A DNA stretch of 64,000 bases from an uncultured Oscillospiraceae bacterium (lineage in GTDB: Bacteria; Bacillota; Clostridia; Oscillospirales; Oscillospiraceae). Of the stretch, positions 44,948 to 52,694 are shown in pieces. Each line of letters begins with the position of its first letter. Position 1 is the first letter of the stretch. The notes under the pieces were generated by a model. It was not told where the DNA came from. It saw nothing but the letters and a program-made list of their open reading frames with translations, and did no database searches. The translations under genes were made by a program, and so were the position numbers. The stretch is taken from contig CANRFT010000003.1 in NCBI GenBank assembly GCA_947629955.1, forward strand, positions 33,317-97,316, read 5' to 3'.

Positions 44948-45657
44948 CCGGGCAGGAGTATGAGGAGCGGTGCGCCCGGCGGCTGAGGCGGTGTGGCTTC
45001 TCGGGGGTGACCCTCACCAAGGGCAGCGGCGACCAGGGGGTGGACATCCTGGCCCGGCGCAAGGGCGAGCGGTACGCCATCCAGTGCAAGCACTACGCCC
45101 GCCCGGTGGGCAACCGGGCGGTGCAGGAGGCCTTCGCCGGGGCGCGGTACTACGGCTGCGACCGGGCCGTGGTGCTCACCAACAGCACCTTCACCCCCGC
45201 GGCGGAGGAGCTGGCGGAGAGCACCGGGGTCCTCCTCTGGGAGGGGGACGCCCTGCCCTATCCCCCCTGCCGCTCCCTGCTCATCCTGTGGATGGGGGCG
45301 CTCATCGCCCTGACCGCCGCCGGGGCCCTGGCGGGGCTGAACTGGTTCGGCCCCCGGCCCTCCCCCCTCCAGAACGGCTGCCTGGCCGCCCTCGTCGCCG
45401 GCGGGCTACTGAGCGCCCTGGAGCTCGGCCTGTTCGGGATGGATCTGGCCGCCTGCGGCTGCTGGGCGGCGGCGGCGTGTCTGGCCCTGGCGGACCCGCC
45501 CCTTCAATACGGGCTGCCGATGCGGGCGGGGCTGTGGCTGCTGCTGCCCCTGGCGGTGAGCGCCCTCCGGGCCCTGCGGCTGATCCGGCGCTACCGGGCC
45601 GGCCACCAGCAGGAGCCGGAGGACGGCCCCGAGGACGATCCAGAGGAGGACATATGA
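44944..45657 (+). CDS. Mrr-type restriction endonuclease-like domain fused to membrane helices
   Basis: 237 residues. Residues 1-~105 form an Mrr_cat nuclease fold with the PD-(D/E)XK-type core: GSGDQGVDILA with Asp34, then AIQCKHY with Gln47 and Lys49. From ~115 on there are four or so hydrophobic segments (about 118-135, 145-165, 168-185, 195-212), ending in an acidic tail. A DNA-cleaving domain on the cytoplasmic face of the membrane is implied. No methylase is nearby, so it is not a classical restriction system. Confidence 0.82.
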   Translation: MTGQEYEERCARRLRRCGFSGVTLTKGSGDQGVDILARRKGERYAIQCKHYARPVGNRAVQEAFAGARYYGCDRAVVLTNSTFTPAAEELAESTGVLLWEGDALPYPPCRSLLILWMGALIALTAAGALAGLNWFGPRPSPLQNGCLAALVAGGLLSALELGLFGMDLAACGCWAAAACLALADPPLQYGLPMRAGLWLLLPLAVSALRALRLIRRYRAGHQQEPEDGPEDDPEEDI

Positions 45658-45688
45658 AAAGGACCTGTCCGTGGGGACAGGTCCTTTT
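45657..45688. terminator. Bidirectional terminator
   Basis: A 14-bp perfect stem AAAAGGACCTGTCC/GGACAGGTCCTTTT (45657-45670 with 45675-45688, loop GTGG) between the converging nuclease gene and ABC operon. Confidence 0.9.
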
Positions 45689-45699
45689 ATCCTGCGTTT

Positions 45700-46494
45700 T
45701 CAGCCCAGCAGGAGCTTGTCGTCGGCCTCGTCGGAGCCGCTGGCCTTGCTGAACAGGGACAGCAGCTGCTCCACGGTGAGCTTCTTCTTCTCCTCGCCGG
45801 ACACGTCCACCACGATCCGGCCCTCGTACATCATGATGAGCCGGTTGCCGTGGACGATGGCGTCCTTCATGTTGTGGGTGATCATCAGGGTGGTGAGCTT
45901 GTCCTTGTTCACGATGCGCTCGGTGGCGTCCAGCACCTTGGCCGCGGTCTTGGGGTCCAGGGCGGCGGTGTGCTCGTCCAGCAGGAGGAGCTGGGGCCGC
46001 TTGAGGGTGGCCATCAGCAGGGTGAGCGCCTGGCGCTGGCCGCCGGACAGCAGCCCCACCTTGGTGGTGAGCCGGTCCTCCAGCCCCAGGTCCAGGATCT
46101 TCAGCAGCTCCCGGTACTTCTCCCGCTCCTCCCGGGTGATGCCCCGGCGGAGGGTGCGGGCCCGCCCCCGGCGGGCGGCCAGGGCCAGGTTCTCCTCGAT
46201 CTGCATGGTGGCGGCGGTGCCCATCATGGGGTCCTGGAACACCCGGCCGATGTACTGGGCCCGCTTGTGCTCCGGCAGCCTGGTCACGTCCGTGCCGCCG
46301 ATGGAGATGGAGCCCTCGTCCACCAGCCAGGTGCCGGCGATGGCGTTGAGCAGCGTGGACTTGCCGGCGCCGTTGCCGCCGATCACGGTGACGAAGTCCC
46401 CGTCCTCCAGCCGGAGGGATACCCCCCGCAGGGCGGCCTTTTCGTTGACGGTGCCGGCGTTGAAGGTCTTGCGGATGTTCTTCACGTCAAGCAT
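45700..46494 (-). CDS. ABC transporter ATP-binding protein
   Basis: 264 residues: Walker A GGNGAGKST, signature LLSGGQRQAL, Walker B LLLLDEHTAAL, with the Q-loop FQDPMMG. It pairs with the permease that overlaps it by eight bases. The ATPase, permease and lipoprotein belong to the ABC_sub_bind (TrpXYZ-like) type of importer, which moves tryptophan, tyrosine or related ligands in some Firmicutes; the ligand here is unknown. Confidence 0.93.
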   Translation of the reverse strand: MLDVKNIRKTFNAGTVNEKAALRGVSLRLEDGDFVTVIGGNGAGKSTLLNAIAGTWLVDEGSISIGGTDVTRLPEHKRAQYIGRVFQDPMMGTAATMQIEENLALAARRGRARTLRRGITREEREKYRELLKILDLGLEDRLTTKVGLLSGGQRQALTLLMATLKRPQLLLLDEHTAALDPKTAAKVLDATERIVNKDKLTTLMITHNMKDAIVHGNRLIMMYEGRIVVDVSGEEKKKLTVEQLLSLFSKASGSDEADDKLLLG

Positions 46495-47446
46495 GGGCCT
46501 TGACCCCCTTTTTGCTGAAATACCTGTTCTTCCAGTTGGGGATGGCGAGGAACACGGCCACCACCAGGGCGGTGAGCAGCTTCAGGTCGGTGGACTCCAG
46601 ACCCAGGCGGAGCACCAGAGTGATGACCACATAGTAGATGATGGCGCCGATGACCGCGGAGAGCAGCCGCAGGGCGAAGTTGGTGAACACCTTGCCCAGC
46701 AGCACCTCGCCGATGATGACGGCGGCCAGGCCGATGACGATGGCGCCCCGGCCCATGTCGATGGTGGAGCTCCCGGAGTACTGGGCCAGCAGGGCCCCGG
46801 AGAAGGCCACCAGCCCGTTGGACACCACCAGGCCCAGCACCTTGGTCATGTTGGTGTTGATGCCCTGTGCCCGGGCCATGCTGCCGTTGGCGCCGGTGGC
46901 CCGGAGGGAGGACCCCAGCTCGGTGCCGAAGAACCAGTACAGCAGGGCGATGACCACCACCGCGAAGACGGTCAGCAGGATCAGGGGGTTGTTCAGCGCC
47001 AGATCCCGGACGTATCGGGAGGACACCAGCAGCGGGTTCCGGTCCGGATTCAAAGCCAGCGTGGGCTTCGTCTTCGACGCGGCCTCCCCCAGGGTCAGGA
47101 CATCGTTGATGGCCATGATCCGCAGGTTCAGGGAGTACAGGGCCAGCTGGGTCAGGATGCCGGCCAGAATGGCGGGGATGCCGCAGGCGGTGTGGAGCAG
47201 GCCGGTGATCAGGCCGGCCAGCATACCGGCCAGGATGGCCATCCCCAGCGCCAGCCAGGGGCTCCAGCCCATGGTAATGAGCACGGCGCACACCGCGCCG
47301 CCGGTGGTCAGCGACCCGTCCACCGTCAGGTCGGCGATGTCCAGGATCTTATAGGTGATGTACACGCCGATGGCCATGATGCCCCAGGCCAGGCCCTGGC
47401 TGAAGGCGTTCGGCATGGAGTTGAGGAACGAAAGCAGTGCGTTCAT
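46487..47446 (-). CDS. ABC transporter permease
   Basis: 319 residues with about eight or nine TM helices, of the BPD_transp_2-like type (DLTVDGSLTTGGAV, RATGANGSMARAQGIN, the latter a coupling segment). It begins MNALLSFLNSMPNAF. It follows the substrate-binding gene after a terminator-like hairpin, so it may be made at a lower level than the binding protein. Confidence 0.92.
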   Translation of the reverse strand: MNALLSFLNSMPNAFSQGLAWGIMAIGVYITYKILDIADLTVDGSLTTGGAVCAVLITMGWSPWLALGMAILAGMLAGLITGLLHTACGIPAILAGILTQLALYSLNLRIMAINDVLTLGEAASKTKPTLALNPDRNPLLVSSRYVRDLALNNPLILLTVFAVVVIALLYWFFGTELGSSLRATGANGSMARAQGINTNMTKVLGLVVSNGLVAFSGALLAQYSGSSTIDMGRGAIVIGLAAVIIGEVLLGKVFTNFALRLLSAVIGAIIYYVVITLVLRLGLESTDLKLLTALVVAVFLAIPNWKNRYFSKKGVKAHA

Positions 47447-47520
47447 ATGGATCTCCCTCCGAAAAGCGGTTCGGTCCGCGCCGCAGAGCGGCGGTTTTCC
47501 CGATCAGGAGCATTGTAGCA

Positions 47521-47552
47521 AAAAACAGCGGGAAAGGGAAGTCCTTTCCCGC
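47521..47552 (-). terminator. Terminator or attenuator between the binding-protein and permease genes
   Basis: A 10-bp stem (47528-47537 with 47543-47552, loop GAAGT) followed by TTTTTTG on the minus strand, 22 bases after the binding-protein stop. Since the permease and ATPase have no visible promoter, partial read-through is expected, giving excess binding protein. Confidence 0.82.
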
Positions 47553-47574
47553 CGTTTTTTCAGTTTTTTCGGGA

Positions 47575-48657
47575 TCAGTCGGCGGCGATGGCGGTGTAGT
47601 CATCGGGCACGGTGATGCCCAGCTCCGCGCAGTTGGCGGCGTTGTACTCCTTGGTGACCTCAGGGGCGAACTGGACGGGCATGGTGGAGATGTCGGCCTC
47701 GCCCTTCAGGATCTGGGCGGCCATCTCACCGGTGGTATGGCCCAGGTCATAGTAGCTGATGGACAGGGTGACCACGCCGCAGCCCTTGCAGATGCCCTCC
47801 TCGCCGGCCACCACGGGGACCTTGTTCTGCAGCACCACGTTGGCGATGGACTCGGTGTTGTTGGCGGCGGTGTTGTCGGTGGGGACATAGATGACGTCAG
47901 AGCCGTCGCAGGCGTTCTGGGTCACGGAGGGCAGATCGTTCACGTCGGTGAAGGCGAACATGTTGCAGGTATAGCCCATGTTCTCCAGATAGCCCTTGAT
48001 CACGTTGACCTGGTAGATGGAGTTGGGCTCGCCGGAGCAGTAGAGCAGGCCCACGTTCTTGGCCTCGGGGAACATCTCGTGGAGCATCTCGGCCTGCTGG
48101 TCCAGGGGGGCCAGGTCGGAGGTGCCGGAGATGTTGCCGCCCACGGTGCCGGTCCAGTCGGCGATGCTCAGCGCGGTGGCGTAGTCGGTGACGGAGGTGC
48201 CCAGGATGGGGATCTCAGAGGTGGCGGCGGCAGCGGCCTGGAGCGGAGAGGTGGCGTTGGCCAGGATCAGGTCCACATTGCTGGCCACCAGGTCGCCGAT
48301 GAGGGTGGGGCAGAGGGAGTCGTCGCCGCTGGCGTTCTTCTCCTCAAAGGTGACCGCGTCGCCCAGCGCGTCGGTCAGGGCATCCTTGAAGCCCTGGGTG
48401 GCGGCGTCCAGCGCCACGTGGGGGGCCAGCTGGCAGATGCCGACCACATAGGTCTCGCCGGCGGGGGCGTCAGCGGGCTCGGTGGGCTGCTCGGCGGGCT
48501 CAGTGGCCTCCTCCCCGGCGGGCTCGGTGGCGGGGGCCTCAGTGTTATCCCCGGCGGGTTCCTCGGTGGGGGCCTCAGTGGCGGCGGACTCGCCGCCGCA
48601 GGCGCACAGGGCGAAGACCATGACCATGGCCAGCAGGAGCGCGATGATCTTTTTCAT
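47575..48657 (-). CDS. ABC transporter substrate-binding lipoprotein (ABC_sub_bind family)
   Basis: 360 residues from the ATG at 48657, with TTGGAGG upstream. The signal peptide ends at a lipobox-like LCAC (Cys20), followed by an Ala/Thr/Glu/Pro-rich linker to about residue 65. The two-lobe domain begins TYVVGICQLAPH and holds GTSVTDYATA and YVPTDNTAANN, typical of TrpX-like proteins. A consensus promoter drives it. Confidence 0.92.
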   Translation of the reverse strand: MKKIIALLLAMVMVFALCACGGESAATEAPTEEPAGDNTEAPATEPAGEEATEPAEQPTEPADAPAGETYVVGICQLAPHVALDAATQGFKDALTDALGDAVTFEEKNASGDDSLCPTLIGDLVASNVDLILANATSPLQAAAAATSEIPILGTSVTDYATALSIADWTGTVGGNISGTSDLAPLDQQAEMLHEMFPEAKNVGLLYCSGEPNSIYQVNVIKGYLENMGYTCNMFAFTDVNDLPSVTQNACDGSDVIYVPTDNTAANNTESIANVVLQNKVPVVAGEEGICKGCGVVTLSISYYDLGHTTGEMAAQILKGEADISTMPVQFAPEVTKEYNAANCAELGITVPDDYTAIAAD

Positions 48658-48725
48658 TTCAGTTTCCTCCAATTTCAAAGGTATCTTTAACACTTTGCGC
48701 CGCAAAAGTACATGACGCATAATGC

Positions 48726-48754
48726 AGTATATTCCAAACTGCTGCCGGTGTCAA
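48726..48754 (-). promoter_or_regulatory. Sigma-A promoter of the ABC transporter operon
   Basis: Minus strand: consensus -35 TTGACA (48749-48754), 17-base spacer, -10 TATACT (48726-48731). The leader is about 60 bases, too short for a T-box or other large riboswitch. Confidence 0.9.
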
Positions 48755-48820
48755 GCAAAATCGTCACATTTTTCCCCGATAAAACCGGCAAAATTCCGTC
48801 GTTTTCCCGGATTCCCGGTG

Positions 48821-48849
48821 TTGCAATCCTCTGAAAATGCCATTATAAT
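48821..48849 (+). promoter_or_regulatory. Sigma-A promoter of typA
   Basis: -35 TTGCAA (48821-48826), 17-base spacer, -10 TATAAT (48844-48849). The divergent ABC promoter is about 70 bases away; nothing else was seen in this intergenic region. Confidence 0.87.
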
Positions 48850-48891
48850 AAGTAGCTGTGACTTTACCCATCAAAACGCGAGGGACATTTT

Positions 48892-50724
48892 ATGAAGAAC
48901 GAAAAGCTGAGGAACGTCGCCATCATCGCCCACGTGGACCACGGCAAGACCACCCTGGTGGACGAGATGCTCAAGCAGGGCGGCATCTACCGGGAGAACC
49001 AGGCCACCGTGGAGCGGGTCATGGACTCCAACGACCTGGAGCGGGAGCGGGGCATCACCATCCTGGCGAAAAACACCGCCGTCCACTACAAGGACGTGAA
49101 GATCAACATCGTGGACACCCCGGGCCACGCCGACTTCGGCGGCGAGGTGGAGCGCATTTTGAAGATGGTCAACGGCGTCATCCTGCTGGTGGACGCCGCC
49201 GAGGGCCCCATGCCCCAGACCCGCTTCGTGCTGAGCCGCGCCCTGGAGCTGGGCCACCGGGTCATCGTGGTGCTGAACAAGATCGACCGGCCCGACCAGC
49301 GGGTCCACGAGGTCATCGACGAGTGCCTGGAGCTGCTGCTGGACCTGGACGCCACCGACGAGCAGCTGGACTCCCCCATGCTGTTCTGCTCCGGCCGGCA
49401 GGGCACCGCCTCCTACTCCCCCGAGGTGGCGGGCACCGACCTGGTCCCCCTGTTCGAGACCATCCTGGACTATATCCCCGCCCCGGAGTGCGACCCCGAG
49501 GCCCCCTTCCAGATGCTGGTGTCCTCCATCGACTACAACGAGTTCGTGGGCCGCATCGCCATCGGCCGCATCGAGCGGGGGACCATCAAACAGAACCAGG
49601 AGATTGCGGTGTGCAACTACCACTCCCCCGACGTGCCCCCCCGCAAGGCGAAAGCGGTCTCCCTTTACACCTTTGACGGGCTGAACCGCACCCCCGTCAC
49701 CGAGGCCGCCGCCGGCGAGATCATCGCCATGAGCGGCATCGGGGACATCACCATCGGCGACACCATCTGCGCCCCCGCCGCCCCGGAGCCCATCGAGTTC
49801 GTGAAGATCTCCGCCCCCACCATGGAGATGACCTTCTCGGTGAACGACTCCCCCTTCGCCGGCCGGGAGGGCAAGTACGTCACCTCCCGCCAGCTCCGGG
49901 ACCGGCTGTTCCGGGAGACTTTGAAGGACGTGTCCCTCCGGGTGACCGAGGTGGAGGGCTCCACCGACTCCTTCAACGTGGCGGGCCGGGGCGAGATGTC
50001 CCTGTCCATCCTCATCGAGACCATGCGCCGGGAGGGCTACGAGTTCCAGGTCTCCCCGCCCCGTGTCCTCTACCAGGAGGTGGACGGCAAAAAGTGCGAG
50101 CCGGTGGAGCGGGTGGTCATCGACGTGCCGGCTGAGAACGTGGGGGCCGTCATGGAGAAGCTGGGGGCCCGGAAGGGCGAGTTCCTGTCCATGAACCCCA
50201 TCGGCAGCCGCACCAAGCTGGAGTTCCTGGTCCCCTCCCGGGGCCTGTTCGGCTACCGGAACGAGTTTTTGACCGACACCAAGGGCGAGGGCATCATGGC
50301 CTCCGTCTTTGAGAAGTACGCCCCCTACAGGGGGGACATCCAGCGGCGGAACACCGGCTCCCTGGTGGCCTACGAGACCGGCGAGTCCGTCACCTACGGC
50401 CTGTACTGGGCCCAGGAGCGGGGCGCCCTGTTCATCGGCGCCGGTGTGCCCGTGTACGAGGGCATGGTGGTTGGCGTCTGCCCCAAGCTGGAGGACATCA
50501 CCGTCAACGTGTGCCGGAAGAAGCAGCTCACCAACATGCGGGCCTCCGGCTCCGACGAGGCCCTGCGGCTGGTGCCCCCCAGGCAGATGTCCCTGGAGCA
50601 GTGCCTGGAATTTCTGGCCGACGACGAGCTGCTGGAGGTCACCCCGGAGAACCTGCGGCTCCGCAAGCGCATTTTGAACCACGACCGGCGGATGAAGGCC
50701 CTCATGCGGGGGAAGAACGGCTGA
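48892..50724 (+). CDS. typA: Ribosome-associated translational GTPase TypA/BipA
   Basis: 610 residues: G1 in AHVDHGKTT, G2 in the ERERGITI segment, G3 DTPGHADFGGEVER, G4 NKIDRP, then EF-G-like domains and the BipA C-terminal domain. TypA binds ribosomes under stress and aids 50S assembly at low temperature (family knowledge). GCGAGGG precedes the ATG. Monocistronic: own promoter and terminator. Confidence 0.97.
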   Translation: MKNEKLRNVAIIAHVDHGKTTLVDEMLKQGGIYRENQATVERVMDSNDLERERGITILAKNTAVHYKDVKINIVDTPGHADFGGEVERILKMVNGVILLVDAAEGPMPQTRFVLSRALELGHRVIVVLNKIDRPDQRVHEVIDECLELLLDLDATDEQLDSPMLFCSGRQGTASYSPEVAGTDLVPLFETILDYIPAPECDPEAPFQMLVSSIDYNEFVGRIAIGRIERGTIKQNQEIAVCNYHSPDVPPRKAKAVSLYTFDGLNRTPVTEAAAGEIIAMSGIGDITIGDTICAPAAPEPIEFVKISAPTMEMTFSVNDSPFAGREGKYVTSRQLRDRLFRETLKDVSLRVTEVEGSTDSFNVAGRGEMSLSILIETMRREGYEFQVSPPRVLYQEVDGKKCEPVERVVIDVPAENVGAVMEKLGARKGEFLSMNPIGSRTKLEFLVPSRGLFGYRNEFLTDTKGEGIMASVFEKYAPYRGDIQRRNTGSLVAYETGESVTYGLYWAQERGALFIGAGVPVYEGMVVGVCPKLEDITVNVCRKKQLTNMRASGSDEALRLVPPRQMSLEQCLEFLADDELLEVTPENLRLRKRILNHDRRMKALMRGKNG

Positions 50725-50745
50725 GCCGGACCGATACAGACAGAG

Positions 50746-50777
50746 AGAGGGCGTCCCGCGGGGGACGCCCTCTTTTC
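50746..50777. terminator. Bidirectional terminator after typA
   Basis: An 11-12 bp stem (50746-50757 with 50762-50773, loop GCGG) followed by TTTT on the plus strand. The converging glycosidase gene ends at 50776, within the hairpin tail. Confidence 0.85.
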
Positions 50778-52071
50778 ACGCTTTTCCGTTTTCGCTCCGG
50801 AGGATGACCGGCTCCCCCGCGCAGGACACCTTGCCGCCATAGACCTCTACGGTCTCCCCGTCTGCCAGATTGGTGTAGCGCCCGTCGGGGACGTCCACCT
50901 CCACCAGGGCGGGCTCGCCCCGGGTGGAGAACACCCCCGCCAGCGTGCCGGCTTTGGCCCGGTGGACGGCGTACAGCACATCGCGGGCCAGGGCCTTCAC
51001 CGAATAGGAACTGTCGGTGAGGATGGGATCCCCCTTCAGCTCCGCCAGCCGTCTCAGCGCGGAGGAGATGTCCTCTCCCCCGCTCCAGTCCACCGGGTCT
51101 CTGTCGAACAGGCCGGGCCGGTGGGCGGCGGAGACCTCCTGGCCGCCGTACAGCAGCGTGGCCCCCTTCTGGAAGTAGAGGAAGGCCGTCCAGTTCCGGC
51201 GGGCCCTCGCGTCGGGGATGGCGAAGGCCGCCCTGGGGTTGTCGTGGTTCTCCAGGAAGCGGAGCTTCACGTAGTTGTCGGGATAGACGGTCTCCTGCCG
51301 GCTGACGGCCTCCGCGTACCGGGACAGGGGGGCCTTCCCCGCGAGGCAGTCCCGCCAGTCGTCCACGATGTCGTAGTCGTAGCACATATCGAAGGCCCGG
51401 TACAGCTCCGAGTCGGACAGGGCGGTCATCCCCTGCCCCCGGCACCAGGCGATGAAGCCCGGCTCCACCGACTCGGCCAGCCACAGGCAGCCGGGCCGGA
51501 CCGTCTCCACCTCCGCCCTGGCCCGCAGCCAGAAGTCCAGGGGCACCAGGGGGGCAACGTCGCACCGGAAGCCGTCCACCATGCCCGCCCAGTATTTCAG
51601 CGTGTCGATCTGATAGTCCCACAGGCCGGGCTGGCCGTAGTCCAGGTCGATGACGTCGGACCAGTCCCCCACCCGGTTGCCGAAGGAGCCGTCCGGCTTG
51701 TGATAAAACCACTCCGGGTGCTCTCCCGCCAGCACCGAGTCCGGGGAGGTGTGGTTATACACCACGTCGATGATGCACCTCATGTCCCGGGCGTGGATGT
51801 CGTCCACCAGACGCTTGAAATCGTCCAGCGTCCCGTACTCCGGGTTCACCGCCCGGTAGTCCCGGATGGCGTAGGGGCTGCCCAGGGTCCCCTTCCGGCA
51901 CTTCTCCCCGATGGGGTGGATGGGCATGAGCCAGACCACGTCGGTCCCCAGGCTTTTGATGCGGTCCAGATCCCGGCGGACCCCCTCGAAGGTGCCCTCC
52001 GGGGTGTGGTCCCGGACGAACACCGAGTAGAAGATCAGATCGCGGTACGATCTCGGGGTAGTTCCTGCCAT
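50776..52071 (-). CDS. GH13 (alpha-amylase family) glycosidase
   Basis: 431 residues, cytosolic (no signal peptide). The four GH13 regions are seen: DVVYNH (~102-107), GFRCDVAP with nucleophile Asp171, LAESVE with acid/base Glu200, and FLENHDN. GAGAGGA precedes the ATG at 52071; the frame stays open far upstream but without relevant similarity. The C-terminal domain is short (~90 residues). Likely acts on imported maltodextrin or related alpha-glucosides; specificity unknown. Confidence 0.92.
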   Translation of the reverse strand: MAGTTPRSYRDLIFYSVFVRDHTPEGTFEGVRRDLDRIKSLGTDVVWLMPIHPIGEKCRKGTLGSPYAIRDYRAVNPEYGTLDDFKRLVDDIHARDMRCIIDVVYNHTSPDSVLAGEHPEWFYHKPDGSFGNRVGDWSDVIDLDYGQPGLWDYQIDTLKYWAGMVDGFRCDVAPLVPLDFWLRARAEVETVRPGCLWLAESVEPGFIAWCRGQGMTALSDSELYRAFDMCYDYDIVDDWRDCLAGKAPLSRYAEAVSRQETVYPDNYVKLRFLENHDNPRAAFAIPDARARRNWTAFLYFQKGATLLYGGQEVSAAHRPGLFDRDPVDWSGGEDISSALRRLAELKGDPILTDSSYSVKALARDVLYAVHRAKAGTLAGVFSTRGEPALVEVDVPDGRYTNLADGETVEVYGGKVSCAGEPVILRSENGKA

Positions 52072-52102
52072 AAAGTCCTCTCCCTTCCGATGGGCCCGCC
52101 CG

Positions 52103-52693
52103 TCAGTAGTCGAACAGGCAGTGGCCGCAGGCGTTGATGACGGTGGTGGCCCCCAGCTGGGCCCGCTGGGGGATGTGCATCCCGTAGCTCTTGTGGATAT
52201 GCCCGTGGATGAAGTATTTGGGCTGATACCGCTCCACCAGGCTGCCGAAGCACTCGAAGCCCCGGTGGGCCACGGTGTCCAGGTCGTTGAAGTGCCGGGC
52301 GGGGGCGTGGGTGAGCAGGATGTCGATGCCCCCCTGCCTCCGCAGGGCAAGGGCCTGCCGCAGGACGCGGCGGCGCATCTGGCTCTCGGTATACATATGG
52401 TTCCCGTCCCGGTAGCGGAAGGAGCCCCCCAGGCCCAGGATGCGGATCCCCTCGTGGACGTAGAGCCTGCCGTCCACGCAGACGCAGCCCTCCGGCGGGG
52501 CCTGGTCGAACCGGTCGTCGTGGTTGCCGTGGACGTACAGCAGCGGGCAGCGGCTCATGGTCACCAGGAACTCCAGGTACTCCCGGCTCAGGTCCCCGCA
52601 GGACAGGATGAGGTCCACCCCGTCCAGCTTCCCCGGCGTGTAATAGTCGTAATACTGCTTTGAGACCTCGTCAGACACGGCCAGGATCTTCAT
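52103..52693 (-). CDS. Metallophosphoesterase
   Basis: 196 residues beginning MKILAVSDEV, with LSCGDLSREYLEF, VHGNHDDRF, LTHAPARHFND and IHGHIHKSYG, in the usual order. The first motif has Asp-Glu-Val in place of the common DxH, which may alter metal binding. Starts one base after the BMP-domain gene, so it is co-translated with it. Confidence 0.88.
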   Translation of the reverse strand: MKILAVSDEVSKQYYDYYTPGKLDGVDLILSCGDLSREYLEFLVTMSRCPLLYVHGNHDDRFDQAPPEGCVCVDGRLYVHEGIRILGLGGSFRYRDGNHMYTESQMRRRVLRQALALRRQGGIDILLTHAPARHFNDLDTVAHRGFECFGSLVERYQPKYFIHGHIHKSYGMHIPQRAQLGATTVINACGHCLFDY

Positions 52694-52694
52694 G

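Noticed and set aside
45700..48657. Phosphonate or iron ABC importer
   Set aside because: The binding protein matches the ABC_sub_bind (TrpX-like) fold, not phosphonate or siderophore-binding families; the ligand remains open.
48658..48725. T-box or other riboswitch before the TrpX-like binding protein
   Set aside because: The leader is about 60 bases and lacks the T-box core or any long paired structure.
48871..50682. A 603-codon minus-strand frame across typA
   Set aside because: Antisense to TypA, whose GTPase motifs, promoter and terminator are clear.
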